From contig NZ_CVSX01000040.1 of assembly GCF_001180305.1 (NCBI RefSeq), forward strand, positions 1-64,000: a stretch of DNA of 64,000 nucleotides. Direction: 5' to 3'. This stretch comes from Prochlorococcus marinus. Lineage in GTDB: Bacteria > Cyanobacteriota > Cyanobacteriia > PCC-6307 > Cyanobiaceae. Below, in pieces: positions 27,871-35,223 of this stretch. Position numbers and translations under genes: made by a program. Under the pieces are notes generated by a model that was not told the origin of the DNA, did no database searches, and worked only from the letters and a program-made list of their open reading frames with translations. Every line of letters starts with the position of its first letter. Position 1 is the first letter of the stretch.

Positions 27871-28062
27871 ATGTATTGCTCTTTAAAAATTTGTGTCTTC
27901 ATAATCTATCTGGCCTTCTTAAGTTTGATTTCTCTTCTGATAAGCAAAGCTATAACTACAACACACATATTCATTAAAAATACGTCTAATATCATTAATA
28001 AAAAAGTCTCTACCCAATTAATAGCAAGATTATTGATTTATGAATCAAGAAAAGATTACTAA
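27871..28062 (+). CDS. Possible membrane peptide, 63 aa
   Basis: MYCSLKICVFIIYLAFLSLI and onward contains one or two hydrophobic helices (about 3-27) and a basic tail. No ribosome-binding site stands out. It may be a chance frame. Confidence 0.3.
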   Translation: MYCSLKICVFIIYLAFLSLISLLISKAITTTHIFIKNTSNIINKKVSTQLIARLLIYESRKDY

Positions 28063-28136
28063 TGTTTATCGGCTTAACAAAAGGACTCTAAAAACTAAAT
28101 TTATGATTGAATATTTCAGTTCTCATTAACTTATAA

Positions 28137-28340
28137 ATGTACTATTCAGAAACTAAAGTGATAATGGGTGGTCTAGCCCATGTTCCAATATTAATCTTCT
28201 TGGTAAATTTTATTAAAGGTAAGTTTGAATCTATGACATCAAAAGTAGTTGCAGTTAAAACGGAAAAGCCAAAGGAAAAAGTAGTTGAATATAAAGAGGA
28301 GGAAGTAAAGTCGGAAGAAATAAATGTAAGTAAAGGTTAA
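28137..28340 (+). CDS. Membrane-anchored charged protein, 67 aa
   Basis: An N-terminal hydrophobic helix (GLAHVPILIFLVNFI, about 12-26) is followed by a 35-residue Lys/Glu/Val-rich tail that should be extended or disordered. Unknown function. Confidence 0.55.
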   Translation: MYYSETKVIMGGLAHVPILIFLVNFIKGKFESMTSKVVAVKTEKPKEKVVEYKEEEVKSEEINVSKG

Positions 28341-28577
28341 AAATAACTAGATTGATATCCTATTAAGCATAAATACATCTAGAGCTTTAATCTTAACTAT
28401 TTTATTATTTAACTAACCAATTAGAGAGATGATAAGAGTAAAAACTTTTTCTAACAAGAAGTAGATCTTCATTTATTAATTTTGCTGACTAATGATTTTT
28501 TTAAGCTAGAAATTTTGTTTTTACTTTTTTGTGAGGATAATCTATATATAAGAAAGATTCTTTGTGTATTCAAAATC

Positions 28578-29429
28578 ATGATAGATCTGAAAAGAAATAG
28601 TAAAAAAGAACCTGTAAAAGCAACCGGATTAAGGACAAGAGCATCTTCGTCTTATTCTCCTAATCAGAAAGAAGATTTCAAAATAAGTAGAGGAAGGTTT
28701 TCCAATTTTTTAACCTGTAAAAGATGTTTTTATTTGGATAGAGTAAAAGGTTTAGACCCCCCGGGAACACCTGGATGGACTTTAAATGAAACTACTGATT
28801 TGCTGTTAAAAAAAGAATTTGATTATTGCCGAGAAAGACAAATTCCACATAGATTATTTATCGACAATGATTTAAGTCATCTAGTTCCTTTTGATCATCC
28901 TGAGATAGATGATTGGCGTAATTCACTCCACAAAGGATTGATGCTTCGCCATAAGGATACGAACATAATTCTGACTGGAGGAGTTGATGATATTTGGCAG
29001 CATAAGATTACTAAGCAATTAATAGTTGTTGATTACAAATCTCAGGCAAAACTTGGGAGAGTAGATAAACAAGATTATCTTGATGATCCATATCATGAAG
29101 GATATAAAATCCAGATGGATTTCTATGCATATCTTCTAAAAGGGATGGGATTTGATGTTCATAAAACATCTTATTTTTTAGTCTGTAATGCAAAAAGAGA
29201 TGATGAAGAATTTAATAAAAGAATGAATTTTGACGAATATTTAGTTCCCTATTATTGGAATATTGATTGGATTGAAGAAGAAATAGATTCAATGGTTTGT
29301 TTGATGAATAATGACCAGATCCCGGAACCAAATCTATCCTGTAAAAATTGTGCTTATTCAGAACAATATGCAAAGTTGGTTGGTAATTCTGTAAAAGATA
29401 ATAAAGAGATTCAGGGGAATCTTTTTTAG
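28578..29429 (+). CDS. PD-(D/E)XK nuclease-like protein with four cysteines
   Basis: I choose ATG 28578 (283 aa); a longer frame upstream adds a hydrophobic stretch unlike the family. The nuclease core shows SRGRFSNFLTCKRCFYLDR (38-56), the acidic GGVDD (134-138) and VDYKSQ (151-156, with Asp152 and Lys154), as in RecB/Cas4-type folds. Cys47, Cys50, Cys255 and Cys258 flank the core and may hold an Fe-S cluster, as in Cas4 and AddB. No cas genes or CRISPR array are nearby. Likely a DNA-processing nuclease; the role is unknown. Confidence 0.75.
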   Translation: MIDLKRNSKKEPVKATGLRTRASSSYSPNQKEDFKISRGRFSNFLTCKRCFYLDRVKGLDPPGTPGWTLNETTDLLLKKEFDYCRERQIPHRLFIDNDLSHLVPFDHPEIDDWRNSLHKGLMLRHKDTNIILTGGVDDIWQHKITKQLIVVDYKSQAKLGRVDKQDYLDDPYHEGYKIQMDFYAYLLKGMGFDVHKTSYFLVCNAKRDDEEFNKRMNFDEYLVPYYWNIDWIEEEIDSMVCLMNNDQIPEPNLSCKNCAYSEQYAKLVGNSVKDNKEIQGNLF

Positions 29430-29494
29430 TATATTTTTTGCAGATGATATTACTGCTATGGGATAATTTCATTGATTGACAGTCGATCTAACAT

Positions 29495-29519
29495 AGAGGG
29501 ATAAAACCCTCTTTTTTTT
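29495..29519 (+). terminator. Rho-independent terminator
   Basis: AGAGGG / CCCTCT stem with a 6-base loop and a T run. It follows the PD-(D/E)XK gene by about 65 bases and separates it from the gene at 29531. Confidence 0.75.
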
Positions 29520-29530
29520 ATTTTATTTTG

Positions 29531-29998
29531 ATGGGAGAAGAAGCTTATCAAATAACAGATTACGTTCACGATGAGGTTGTAGCTTTTTGTGGCGCGATGA
29601 ATCCCAAAGGTAAGCTGGAGCACATTGAAGATGAGATGTATTCAACTGACCGATATAAGTTAGAGAGTAACAACCCTGAAGATACTATTACAGTTGCAAC
29701 TTTCTTTTATCAAAAGTACTCTCCTAAAAAAGCATATTTTTATGTCGCAGCATTTACAGAACCACATTGGGAAGCAAATCATCAAGAAGTATATTCGCTC
29801 TTCGCTATTTGGTGGGATAAAGAGTGGAGTCATTGGCAAAAAGCACCTGAGTACTGCTGTTCTGTAATATCTGAACAACCTCAACCACCTTTACATAAAG
29901 AAACAGCAAATTGGATGTTAAAAAGAATGACTACCAAAGGCTCTGCTTTCGCAGATGTAGATTATTTTATGAATGGGAAACTAGAACTATTGATTTGA
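29531..29998 (+). CDS. Hypothetical protein, 155 aa
   Basis: The ATG at 29531 is preferred over the TTG one codon upstream. Soluble and rich in Trp and His in the centre (EPHWEANHQEVYSLFAIWWD), with a Cys-Cys pair (EYCCSV). No known domain. The C-terminal half suggests a compact alpha/beta fold. Confidence 0.65.
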   Translation: MGEEAYQITDYVHDEVVAFCGAMNPKGKLEHIEDEMYSTDRYKLESNNPEDTITVATFFYQKYSPKKAYFYVAAFTEPHWEANHQEVYSLFAIWWDKEWSHWQKAPEYCCSVISEQPQPPLHKETANWMLKRMTTKGSAFADVDYFMNGKLELLI

Positions 29999-30018
29999 TA
30001 AATAAATTGTTTAAAAAA

Positions 30019-30126
30019 ATGAAACGCTTATTACTCTTATTGCTGGTTGCTTTTGCATTGCCTAATGCTGTTAATGCCAATGAAAAAGTTTTATCTGAAA
30101 TGAATGATATTGAAGCTAATAATTAA
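30019..30126 (+). CDS. Tiny secreted peptide, 35 aa
   Basis: MKRLLLLLLVAFALPNAVNA is a complete Sec signal peptide with cleavage after VNA. Only 15 residues (NEKVLSEMNDIEANN) remain. The same MKRLLL start occurs at 27370 (aborted) and 37751. It may be a decayed secreted protein that kept its export signal. The end of the gene lies in a repeat shared with 54098-54137. Confidence 0.5.
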   Translation: MKRLLLLLLVAFALPNAVNANEKVLSEMNDIEANN

Positions 30127-30149
30127 AAGATCATTGAGATATGAAAAAG
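30110..30149 (+). repeat. 40-bp repeat, copy 1
   Basis: The first 25 bases, from TTGAAGCTAATAATTAAAAG to GATCAT, are identical to 54098-54122; after one mismatch a further 12 bases (GAGATATGAAAA) also match. Both copies lead into a small GC-richer inverted repeat that may act as a terminator. Copy 2 lies at the truncated end of the island integrase. Confidence 0.7.
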
Positions 30150-30187
30150 CATCCTCGGATTAGTTTTTGATTGATCAAAATTAGATA

Positions 30188-30334
30188 ATGGCAGATCCTA
30201 TCCTCTACTTATCAATGATCCTTGGGCTGGGAGGCGTTTATGTCTTAATAGCCTCTTTCAATGATGATGACGATGACAGTGATGATGATGGTGAAAAGTA
30301 TATATTAAATCTCGAATATGCAAAGGCGGGTTGA
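30188..30334 (+). CDS. Membrane peptide with an Asp-rich loop, 48 aa
   Basis: MADPILYLSMILGLGGVYVL gives one transmembrane helix, then a run of ten acidic residues (DDDDDSDDD pattern) and a short tail. The acidic tract could bind divalent cations. Unknown function. Confidence 0.5.
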   Translation: MADPILYLSMILGLGGVYVLIASFNDDDDDSDDDGEKYILNLEYAKAG

Positions 30335-30535
30335 TAGCCTTAATAATACAAAAATACTTCTTGCAGACGTTTATTCCATTTGGCAATATTAGTAACCGAC
30401 TACAAAATTGGCACATCCACATAAGATGTTTCCATTAATGGCCAGATAGAACTGAAGGAATAAAAGTCAGGGATTTTTTTATATTTTTCTTTCGGTTCAG
30501 CTGTTAAAAAGATCCTACACACATACTGATAGACA

Positions 30536-31318
30536 ATGAAAATTATTAAGAGACTCAGGTCGCTGCCAAGCGATTCTCTGAATGTTATACGCCGCACCCC
30601 GCCACTTGTTTTCGCAATGGCAGTCTTATCTCTCGGAGGTTTTATAGGTGCATCCACGGTCCTTGTGAGAGGGTTCAGAACGGTTGAGAATACTATCACT
30701 GTTACGGGTGCAAGTACAGAGAGTTTTGAGAGTGATATTGCAAAATGGTCAGTCCAAGTAAAGACCTCAGGTAAAACTCAGATTGACTCATTCACCAAGC
30801 ATAAGCAGTCCATTAATAAGACAATGGAATTCCTTAAAGCCAATGGAATTGAGGATAGTGTAAAGCAGGATGTTTATCTTGGACCTGCGAGTATAAGTGA
30901 ATATAAAACCAAGCATCCTAAGACTAATGAAATCATTAGAACTGAATGGATTACTTATCAGAATATTGAGATTGAAAGTAGGGATGTTTATAACATCCAG
31001 AAGACTCATAGTCAGATAACAGAATTGCTTGGTAAAGGGGTAAGGGTGAAATCAAGCCGTCCTGAATTCACCTATTCAAAGCTGGCTGATAAACGAGTTG
31101 ACATGCTTGCTAAGGCAGCAAAGGATGCACGAATCAGAGCTGAGGCTATTGCCCTTCAAGCAGGATCTGAAGTGGGTGGTCTGAAGAAAGTGAACACCGG
31201 CGTTTTCCAGATTACAGTTCCAAATTCTACTAGGGTCAGTAGCTGGGGTTCTTATGATACGACTACAATTAAGAAAGATATCACCGCTGTTATGGGGGTG
31301 ACTTTTGCAGTTAAGTGA
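30536..31318 (+). CDS. SIMPL-domain (DUF541) protein
   Basis: 260 residues. One N-terminal membrane anchor (about 24-43), then a SIMPL/DUF541 domain: ITVTGASTESFESDIAKWSV near 54, the central ITYQNIEIES, and the C-terminal AAKDARIRAEAIALQAGSEV plus ITAVMGVTFAVK. Such proteins are periplasmic or outer-envelope and have stress-linked roles. GC is clearly higher than in the neighbours, suggesting transfer from a less AT-rich relative such as marine Synechococcus. Confidence 0.85.
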   Translation: MKIIKRLRSLPSDSLNVIRRTPPLVFAMAVLSLGGFIGASTVLVRGFRTVENTITVTGASTESFESDIAKWSVQVKTSGKTQIDSFTKHKQSINKTMEFLKANGIEDSVKQDVYLGPASISEYKTKHPKTNEIIRTEWITYQNIEIESRDVYNIQKTHSQITELLGKGVRVKSSRPEFTYSKLADKRVDMLAKAAKDARIRAEAIALQAGSEVGGLKKVNTGVFQITVPNSTRVSSWGSYDTTTIKKDITAVMGVTFAVK

Positions 31319-31414
31319 TGACTCAGGGAGTCTTCTTTTTGCCTTTAAAAATCATAAGTAAGGGCAGACCAATAAGCATCAGACTCCCATCAATTAATAA
31401 AAAAGTATTCAGAT

Positions 31415-31606
31415 TCATTTATCCATTCCTTCGGGGGCATCCCAATAAAGGGGTATCCCTTTTTTTACTGGTTCTTTTTTCAAATCATCCATCTCTTTTC
31501 TGATTTTGTTGTAGTATGCCAACTCTTCAGGATCATCAGAACCGAGACCATAATTCATTGTTGCTGCAAGATAAATTCTGTGCATCCGGTATGAAGATAG
31601 TGGCAT
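31415..31606 (-). CDS. Small soluble protein, 63 aa
   Basis: MPLSSYRMHRIYLAATMNYG and onward, possibly starting at Met8 (MHRIYLAATM). The end GIPLYWDAPEGMDK is distinctive. It lies on the left outer edge of the island and shares the less AT-rich composition of the SIMPL gene. Unknown function. Confidence 0.5.
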   Translation of the reverse strand: MPLSSYRMHRIYLAATMNYGLGSDDPEELAYYNKIRKEMDDLKKEPVKKGIPLYWDAPEGMDK

Positions 31607-31728
31607 TTCTTAGGACAATGTTTGTTAAAAGTCTAAAATATGTAAATCATATTTAGGACTAAATAGTTTTACTTGAAATTCAATATATCCATCTATATAG
31701 GGCCCAATTAGTTAACTTTAGAGTCCTT

Positions 31729-31791
31729 TCCCTTACCAAGGGAGTGCTCTACCGCTGAGCTACAAGGGCAATTTTAAAGTGGGCCGGGTTG
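31729..31791. repeat. Left att-like repeat: tRNA-Thr/tRNA-Tyr fragment
   Basis: 63 bases identical to 54757-54819, and similar for a few bases further left. On the minus strand it reads as the last 12 nt of tRNA-Tyr, the 10-nt spacer, and tRNA-Thr from its first base to just past the anticodon GGT. The rest of tRNA-Thr is missing, so no functional tRNA can form here. Confidence 0.92.
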
Positions 31792-31994
31792 TACCAATCA
31801 TGATTGCCTGCAGCACAGTGATTCTGAAGTGTGCAAGATAAATTTAGACGGGCCATCTGTTGCTGTCAAATTATTGCTAGGGAGTGCTGTAACTTACCCT
31901 AAGTCCACCTAAATCTTGTACTTATACATCTGTATCTTTTGATGTTGATATCAGCTGAAGTTCAAACTATATTGTAGAAATTCTAAGTTTAGAA
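31792..31994. other. Gene-free stretch inside the left island end
   Basis: About 200 bases of mixed composition (less AT-rich than most of the window), no convincing frame. It contains GGGCC- and GCAGCAC-type words not seen elsewhere; it may include binding sites or an unrecognised RNA, but nothing specific can be supported. Confidence 0.4.
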
Positions 31995-32207
31995 ATGACT
32001 GACAGTTGCGAAGCGAGATGGAAACCGACTCAGAGTCAGATTGATGATTTAATCCTTCCCGCATTTACAGAGATGGCGAAGAAGAGTGTCGAATATATAG
32101 CTAAGTTTCAATGTCCTCCAGGGTATGTTGCTGATATGCTGAGAGATATTGCAGATGCTCTTGAATCTTCCCATCCTGAATCTGAATGTGATTGTTCATG
32201 CTGTTAA
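31995..32207 (+). CDS. Small Cys-tailed protein, 70 aa
   Basis: MTDSCEARWKPTQSQIDDLI starts a helical protein whose second half CPPGYVADMLRDIADALESS precedes an acidic tail ending CDCSCC. A truncated copy lies at the other end of the island (52716-52796), and the 41-aa peptide at 36462-36587 shares PP-x(2)-(V/M)A-(D/E)-(M/V)LRD-x-AD-x-L. The end with four clustered Cys may bind metal. Unknown function. Confidence 0.65.
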   Translation: MTDSCEARWKPTQSQIDDLILPAFTEMAKKSVEYIAKFQCPPGYVADMLRDIADALESSHPESECDCSCC

Positions 32208-32270
32208 ATTCTGAAATGCTAGGTGACCTGAAAAATAAAACTTGACCTTTTTCAATCCAAAAGACGATCA

Positions 32271-32699
32271 GTGAAATTTAATCTTTTTTCATTATTTTTA
32301 ATTGTCTTAACAGTAAATATCAATTTAATAAATATTCCTCCTTCATTTGGAGAAATATATCCTGAAAAAAAAATAGTCAATAATCAATTGGCTCAAAAGT
32401 ATTGTGATTCTTTAGAAAAAAAACTTTTTAAAGGTCTCGATAAAGAATCAACCTTGAAATACGAATATTTCTTCTCATCTATTCCTGATAATTACATAAA
32501 AGACGAGAATAAATTTTTAGATATTTTCATATCTGATGTTAAATCAATTTGTTCATATGATTTTTCGAAGTCTAATAAAAAAGAATTTAGATCTTTTTTA
32601 AACAATTATTTTAAAACCAGAAGCAATACTCCAAAAACTAAAGTTGAAGCGATAAATCCTACCCCAATTAATCCTGCAATGATTCCTGTATTAAGATAA
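32271..32699 (+). CDS. Secreted protein, 142 aa
   Basis: A GTG start gives a signal peptide (MKFNLFSLFLIVLTVNINLI, about 27 residues) and a lysine-rich mature domain with two Cys (QKYCDSL, KSICSYD). The C-terminus is Pro/Asn-rich. Its last 94 bases overlap a minus-strand frame (32606-32740). Unknown function. Confidence 0.6.
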   Translation: MKFNLFSLFLIVLTVNINLINIPPSFGEIYPEKKIVNNQLAQKYCDSLEKKLFKGLDKESTLKYEYFFSSIPDNYIKDENKFLDIFISDVKSICSYDFSKSNKKEFRSFLNNYFKTRSNTPKTKVEAINPTPINPAMIPVLR

Positions 32700-32740
32700 A
32701 CCTTTACAGTAGCTAATTCTTTTCCTTCTTTTTTAGTCAT
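32606..32740 (-). CDS. One-helix membrane peptide, 44 aa (overlapping)
   Basis: MTKKEGKELATVKVYLNTGI is followed by a Gly-rich transmembrane helix (GLIGVGFIASTLVFGVLLLV). It lies 7 bases downstream of a similar peptide gene (32748-32864) on the same strand, which suggests a small operon, but it overlaps the end of the + strand gene, so one of the two may extend less far. Confidence 0.4.
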   Translation of the reverse strand: MTKKEGKELATVKVYLNTGIIAGLIGVGFIASTLVFGVLLLVLK

Positions 32741-32747
32741 AATTTTT

Positions 32748-32864
32748 TTACCTGAATAAGCACATCCAAGCTACCAATGAGAACATCAATAGAGCAAGGC
32801 TAAGAATACTTTTACTATTAGCTTTACCTTGTTTTTCTGTTGATTTAAAAGGAATTAGCGCCAT
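32748..32864 (-). CDS. One-helix membrane peptide, 38 aa
   Basis: MALIPFKSTEKQGKANSKSI, then one helix (LSLALLMFSLVAWMCLF). Basic N-terminus and hydrophobic C-terminus, as in small tail-anchored peptides. Unknown function. Confidence 0.45.
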   Translation of the reverse strand: MALIPFKSTEKQGKANSKSILSLALLMFSLVAWMCLFR

Positions 32865-33007
32865 TAAACTTCATAAAAATAAAATTGTTTCATGTTTTTT
32901 CATTTTGTGGGTAAGTCCGTAACATCAGAAACTCTAAAGCTATTTCTTTACTACATCCCCTGAACTCCTGATATACAATCGGCTTGATTGATAGTCTTTT
33001 TAGGTTA

Positions 33008-33033
33008 AGAGGAAAGTAACAATCCTCTTTTTT
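33008..33033 (+). terminator. Terminator-like hairpin just before an HTH gene
   Basis: AGAGGA / TCCTCT stem with a 9-base loop and six Ts, ending at the base before the ATG at 33034. It could terminate a short upstream RNA or act as an attenuator in the leader of the HTH gene. A similar leader (TTGATTGAYAGTC then hairpin and T run) precedes 29531. Confidence 0.6.
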
Positions 33034-33285
33034 ATGGATAGATATTTAAAAAGTTCAGAAGCATCAAAGTTACTAGGAATATCATCATCATCACTTTGGG
33101 AATTAAAGAGCACAAAAGTACTAGAAGCTGGTAAGCATTGGATATACGTTACTGGTAAACCCAGAAGCAATGTTTTATTTAATATCGATAAAATAAGGCA
33201 ATGGCAGATAGATATGACTAAATATATAGAAAGTCCTGAAAAAGATATAGAGGCAGAAAAACAGATATCAAATTTTGAAGATTGA
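33034..33285 (+). CDS. Excisionase-like helix-turn-helix protein, 83 aa
   Basis: MDRYLKSSEASKLLGISSSS is the start of a MerR/AlpA/Xis-type winged helix: the helix-turn-helix covers about residues 6-27, and the wing with VLFNIDKIRQWQID follows. Such proteins direct excision or regulate mobile elements. Its position inside a tRNA-bounded island fits that role. The C-terminal 25 residues are acidic. Confidence 0.7.
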   Translation: MDRYLKSSEASKLLGISSSSLWELKSTKVLEAGKHWIYVTGKPRSNVLFNIDKIRQWQIDMTKYIESPEKDIEAEKQISNFED

Positions 33286-33325
33286 CATAAGATCTAAAAT
33301 AGAAGGCAATCAAATTATCTCTTTT

Positions 33326-33484
33326 ATGAAACTTGAATCGATTTCAGTTGCGGGCAAAGATGCTAATCAATCAGGCGTGGGAAAAAAGTTTTTAATTATC
33401 TCCATTTCTATTACAGTGCTCTTAAATATTTCAATTGCAATTTGGTTTTTTATGAATGATATGGGTAGATTTCTAGTCAAATGA
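33326..33484 (+). CDS. One-helix membrane protein, 52 aa
   Basis: The internal ATG 33326 (MKLESISVAGKDANQSGVGK) is preferred to a TTG 51 bases upstream because it leaves a normal gap after the HTH gene. One helix spans about residues 22-44. Its TGA overlaps the next ATG by 4 bases, so translation is probably coupled. Confidence 0.5.
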   Translation: MKLESISVAGKDANQSGVGKKFLIISISITVLLNISIAIWFFMNDMGRFLVK

Positions 33485-33564
33485 AATCCTTATTTATTCC
33501 ATTAATAGTTTCAATAGGAATTATTTATGGCTGCGGTTTATTTTGGTTGGTTTGGCATCACTAA
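33481..33564 (+). CDS. One-helix membrane peptide, 27 aa
   Basis: MKSLFIPLIVSIGIIYGCGL then FWLVWHH, one transmembrane helix. Start overlaps the stop of the previous small membrane protein (ATGA), an arrangement that supports both as real genes of one unit. Unknown function. Confidence 0.45.
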   Translation: MKSLFIPLIVSIGIIYGCGLFWLVWHH

Positions 33565-33666
33565 ATGAATCAATGTCGACTTACTCCCAGTCAAACCTTT
33601 TAAAAACAGGACTCTATTGTTTTTGAAAATTGTTTTAAAATAGAATTTTATAATTTCATCATAATT

Positions 33667-34089
33667 TTGTATCCCTTTTTAGCTGAGATAAACCATCCTA
33701 TACAATGTTTTTTAATTTCAGAAGAAGTGCCAAGTATTTCGATTGTTTTAAAAGAACGGAGATCAAATTCATTAAAAGGATCCATTATTTCGAAGAACAA
33801 TTTTAAGGGTAATTTTTATACTCATAGACCAATTAAAGATAAGCCTTCAAGCTGGAGCTTTGAAAACGGCGAAACCAAATTAAATGGTGAAGCGATACTT
33901 CTTAAAGATGGAAAAATATGGCACCCATATCAAACAAAAATTAAATCACATGAAGTGAACGAGGTTTTATTTTCAGGTTTATCCTCAAAATTATCAAGAA
34001 TTACTAATGACCCAGATATGTTGAAGGCTTCCTCTGGTTTTTTCAGGATTGGGAGTGGGTGTTATGGAGGAAGGATAAATAAAGTTTAA
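33667..34089 (+). CDS. Hypothetical protein, 140 aa
   Basis: A TTG start gives MYPFLAEINHPIQCFLISEE. Predicted beta-rich; contains GKIWHPYQTKIKSHE and a Gly/Cys-rich end (RIGSGCYGGRINKV). No signal peptide or membrane segment. No known family recognised. Confidence 0.6.
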   Translation: MYPFLAEINHPIQCFLISEEVPSISIVLKERRSNSLKGSIISKNNFKGNFYTHRPIKDKPSSWSFENGETKLNGEAILLKDGKIWHPYQTKIKSHEVNEVLFSGLSSKLSRITNDPDMLKASSGFFRIGSGCYGGRINKV

Positions 34090-34299
34090 CTTTTCTAGAC
34101 CGTTGGAAGTTTCTATTTAAAGAAATTAATTGATTACTTTGAAGGATATAAAATTTATCTTTAAGAAGTTCATATTTTATTTCTAACTTAAAAATAAATC
34201 TTATTAGTTATTTTAAATTTTTAGATAAATAAAAATGTTTGAAGCTCTTGTTTACCTATTGATTGGGAAAAAACAATATTTTCAAAGAGAAAATTAAAA

Positions 34300-34401
34300 A
34301 TGGAATCCTCTGATGAAATTATTTTTATTGCTTTAGGAATGCTTATTGTAATCTTCGCAGGAACATTAGCACTAAGACTAGGGATAAGCTTAAGGGAATA
34401 A
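34300..34401 (+). CDS. One-helix membrane peptide, 33 aa
   Basis: MESSDEIIFIALGMLIVIFA and onward has an acidic N-terminus, one helix and a short basic tail (RLGISLRE). It lies 3 bases upstream of the next membrane protein gene. Unknown function. Confidence 0.45.
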   Translation: MESSDEIIFIALGMLIVIFAGTLALRLGISLRE

Positions 34402-34404
34402 ATT

Positions 34405-34776
34405 TTGATAAATTTCAAATCATTATTTCCGCTAGTTATAGGTTTTTCATTTTGGATATATGGAAACATCCTATTAGTTAAGAAACTACAAAATAAAACA
34501 CCTGAAATAAACAAATCAAAAAAAACAATTGAGACATTTATGGATCAAGATTTAAAAGATAAAAATAAAAATGAGAAAAAAGATTTGATCAATGTAGTCA
34601 AAAATAAGGAGAGTTTTCACTTGAATTCTCTTATCACAAAAAACATCTCACTTTTCACAAAAAATCCGAACTATAAAATGTTAGCTTGGCTTATTGTCCA
34701 GCTAACCATTTTTTCCTTATTTGTCCTTTCAGTAAATATATTTAAAAATAATCTTATACCTTATTTTAATTCTTGA
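34405..34776 (+). CDS. Two-helix membrane protein, 123 aa
   Basis: A TTG start directly follows the previous peptide. Helices at about residues 6-24 and 92-114 enclose a charged Lys/Asn-rich loop of about 65 residues. Both ends may face the same side. Unknown function. Confidence 0.6.
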   Translation: MINFKSLFPLVIGFSFWIYGNILLVKKLQNKTPEINKSKKTIETFMDQDLKDKNKNEKKDLINVVKNKESFHLNSLITKNISLFTKNPNYKMLAWLIVQLTIFSLFVLSVNIFKNNLIPYFNS

Positions 34777-34910
34777 AGTTTTAAATAGAGAAATGAATTT
34801 ATTTGATTATTTTTAAAGGATTAAATTTTTATCTTAATAAGGATATTTTGTTACATCAATAAAGTTTGAATTTATTTAAAATTTTACATATTTTTCATTT
34901 GTGAGTGAAT

Positions 34911-35099
34911 ATGAATAAGCACAATAATAATGCATTATCAATCTGTGAATATGTATTAGATTCTATGATTTATAGACAAAAGTTACTTGGGGAAGAAGAA
35001 AATTTAAAAAACAAATTAGCATTAATTGAGGAGTATAGAGAATGGATAAGTGAGGGGATTTTTGAAAGTAATGCCCTTTATCTAATTAATAAAAGATAA
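34911..35099 (+). CDS. Small soluble protein, about 62 aa
   Basis: The ATG at 34911 (MNKHNNNALSICEYVLDSMI) or a GTG two codons earlier may be the start. Helical, ending in ALYLINKR. The middle EENLKNKLALIEEYREW may be coiled coil. Unknown function. Confidence 0.55.
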   Translation: MNKHNNNALSICEYVLDSMIYRQKLLGEEENLKNKLALIEEYREWISEGIFESNALYLINKR

Positions 35100-35223
35100 A
35101 AAATATTTAAAAAAAATCATGAATAATTCTAAATCTCAATTAATTAAAACCTTAGAATTATCAATGAATTATTCTCTATAAAGAAAAAATTATTTAGAAA
35201 AAAATAACTTTTATTGAAACTAA

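Noticed and set aside
28578..29429. CRISPR-Cas locus around the Cas4-like nuclease
   Set aside because: No direct-repeat array and no other cas gene occurs in the window.
30400..30699. 99-aa minus-strand frame opposite the start of the SIMPL gene
   Set aside because: Its start region overlaps the SIMPL N-terminus antisense; only the last 40 codons look protein-like, and no start or ribosome site supports it.
34221..34514. 97-aa minus-strand frame
   Set aside because: It is antisense to two better supported + strand membrane-protein genes (34300-34401 and 34405-34776).
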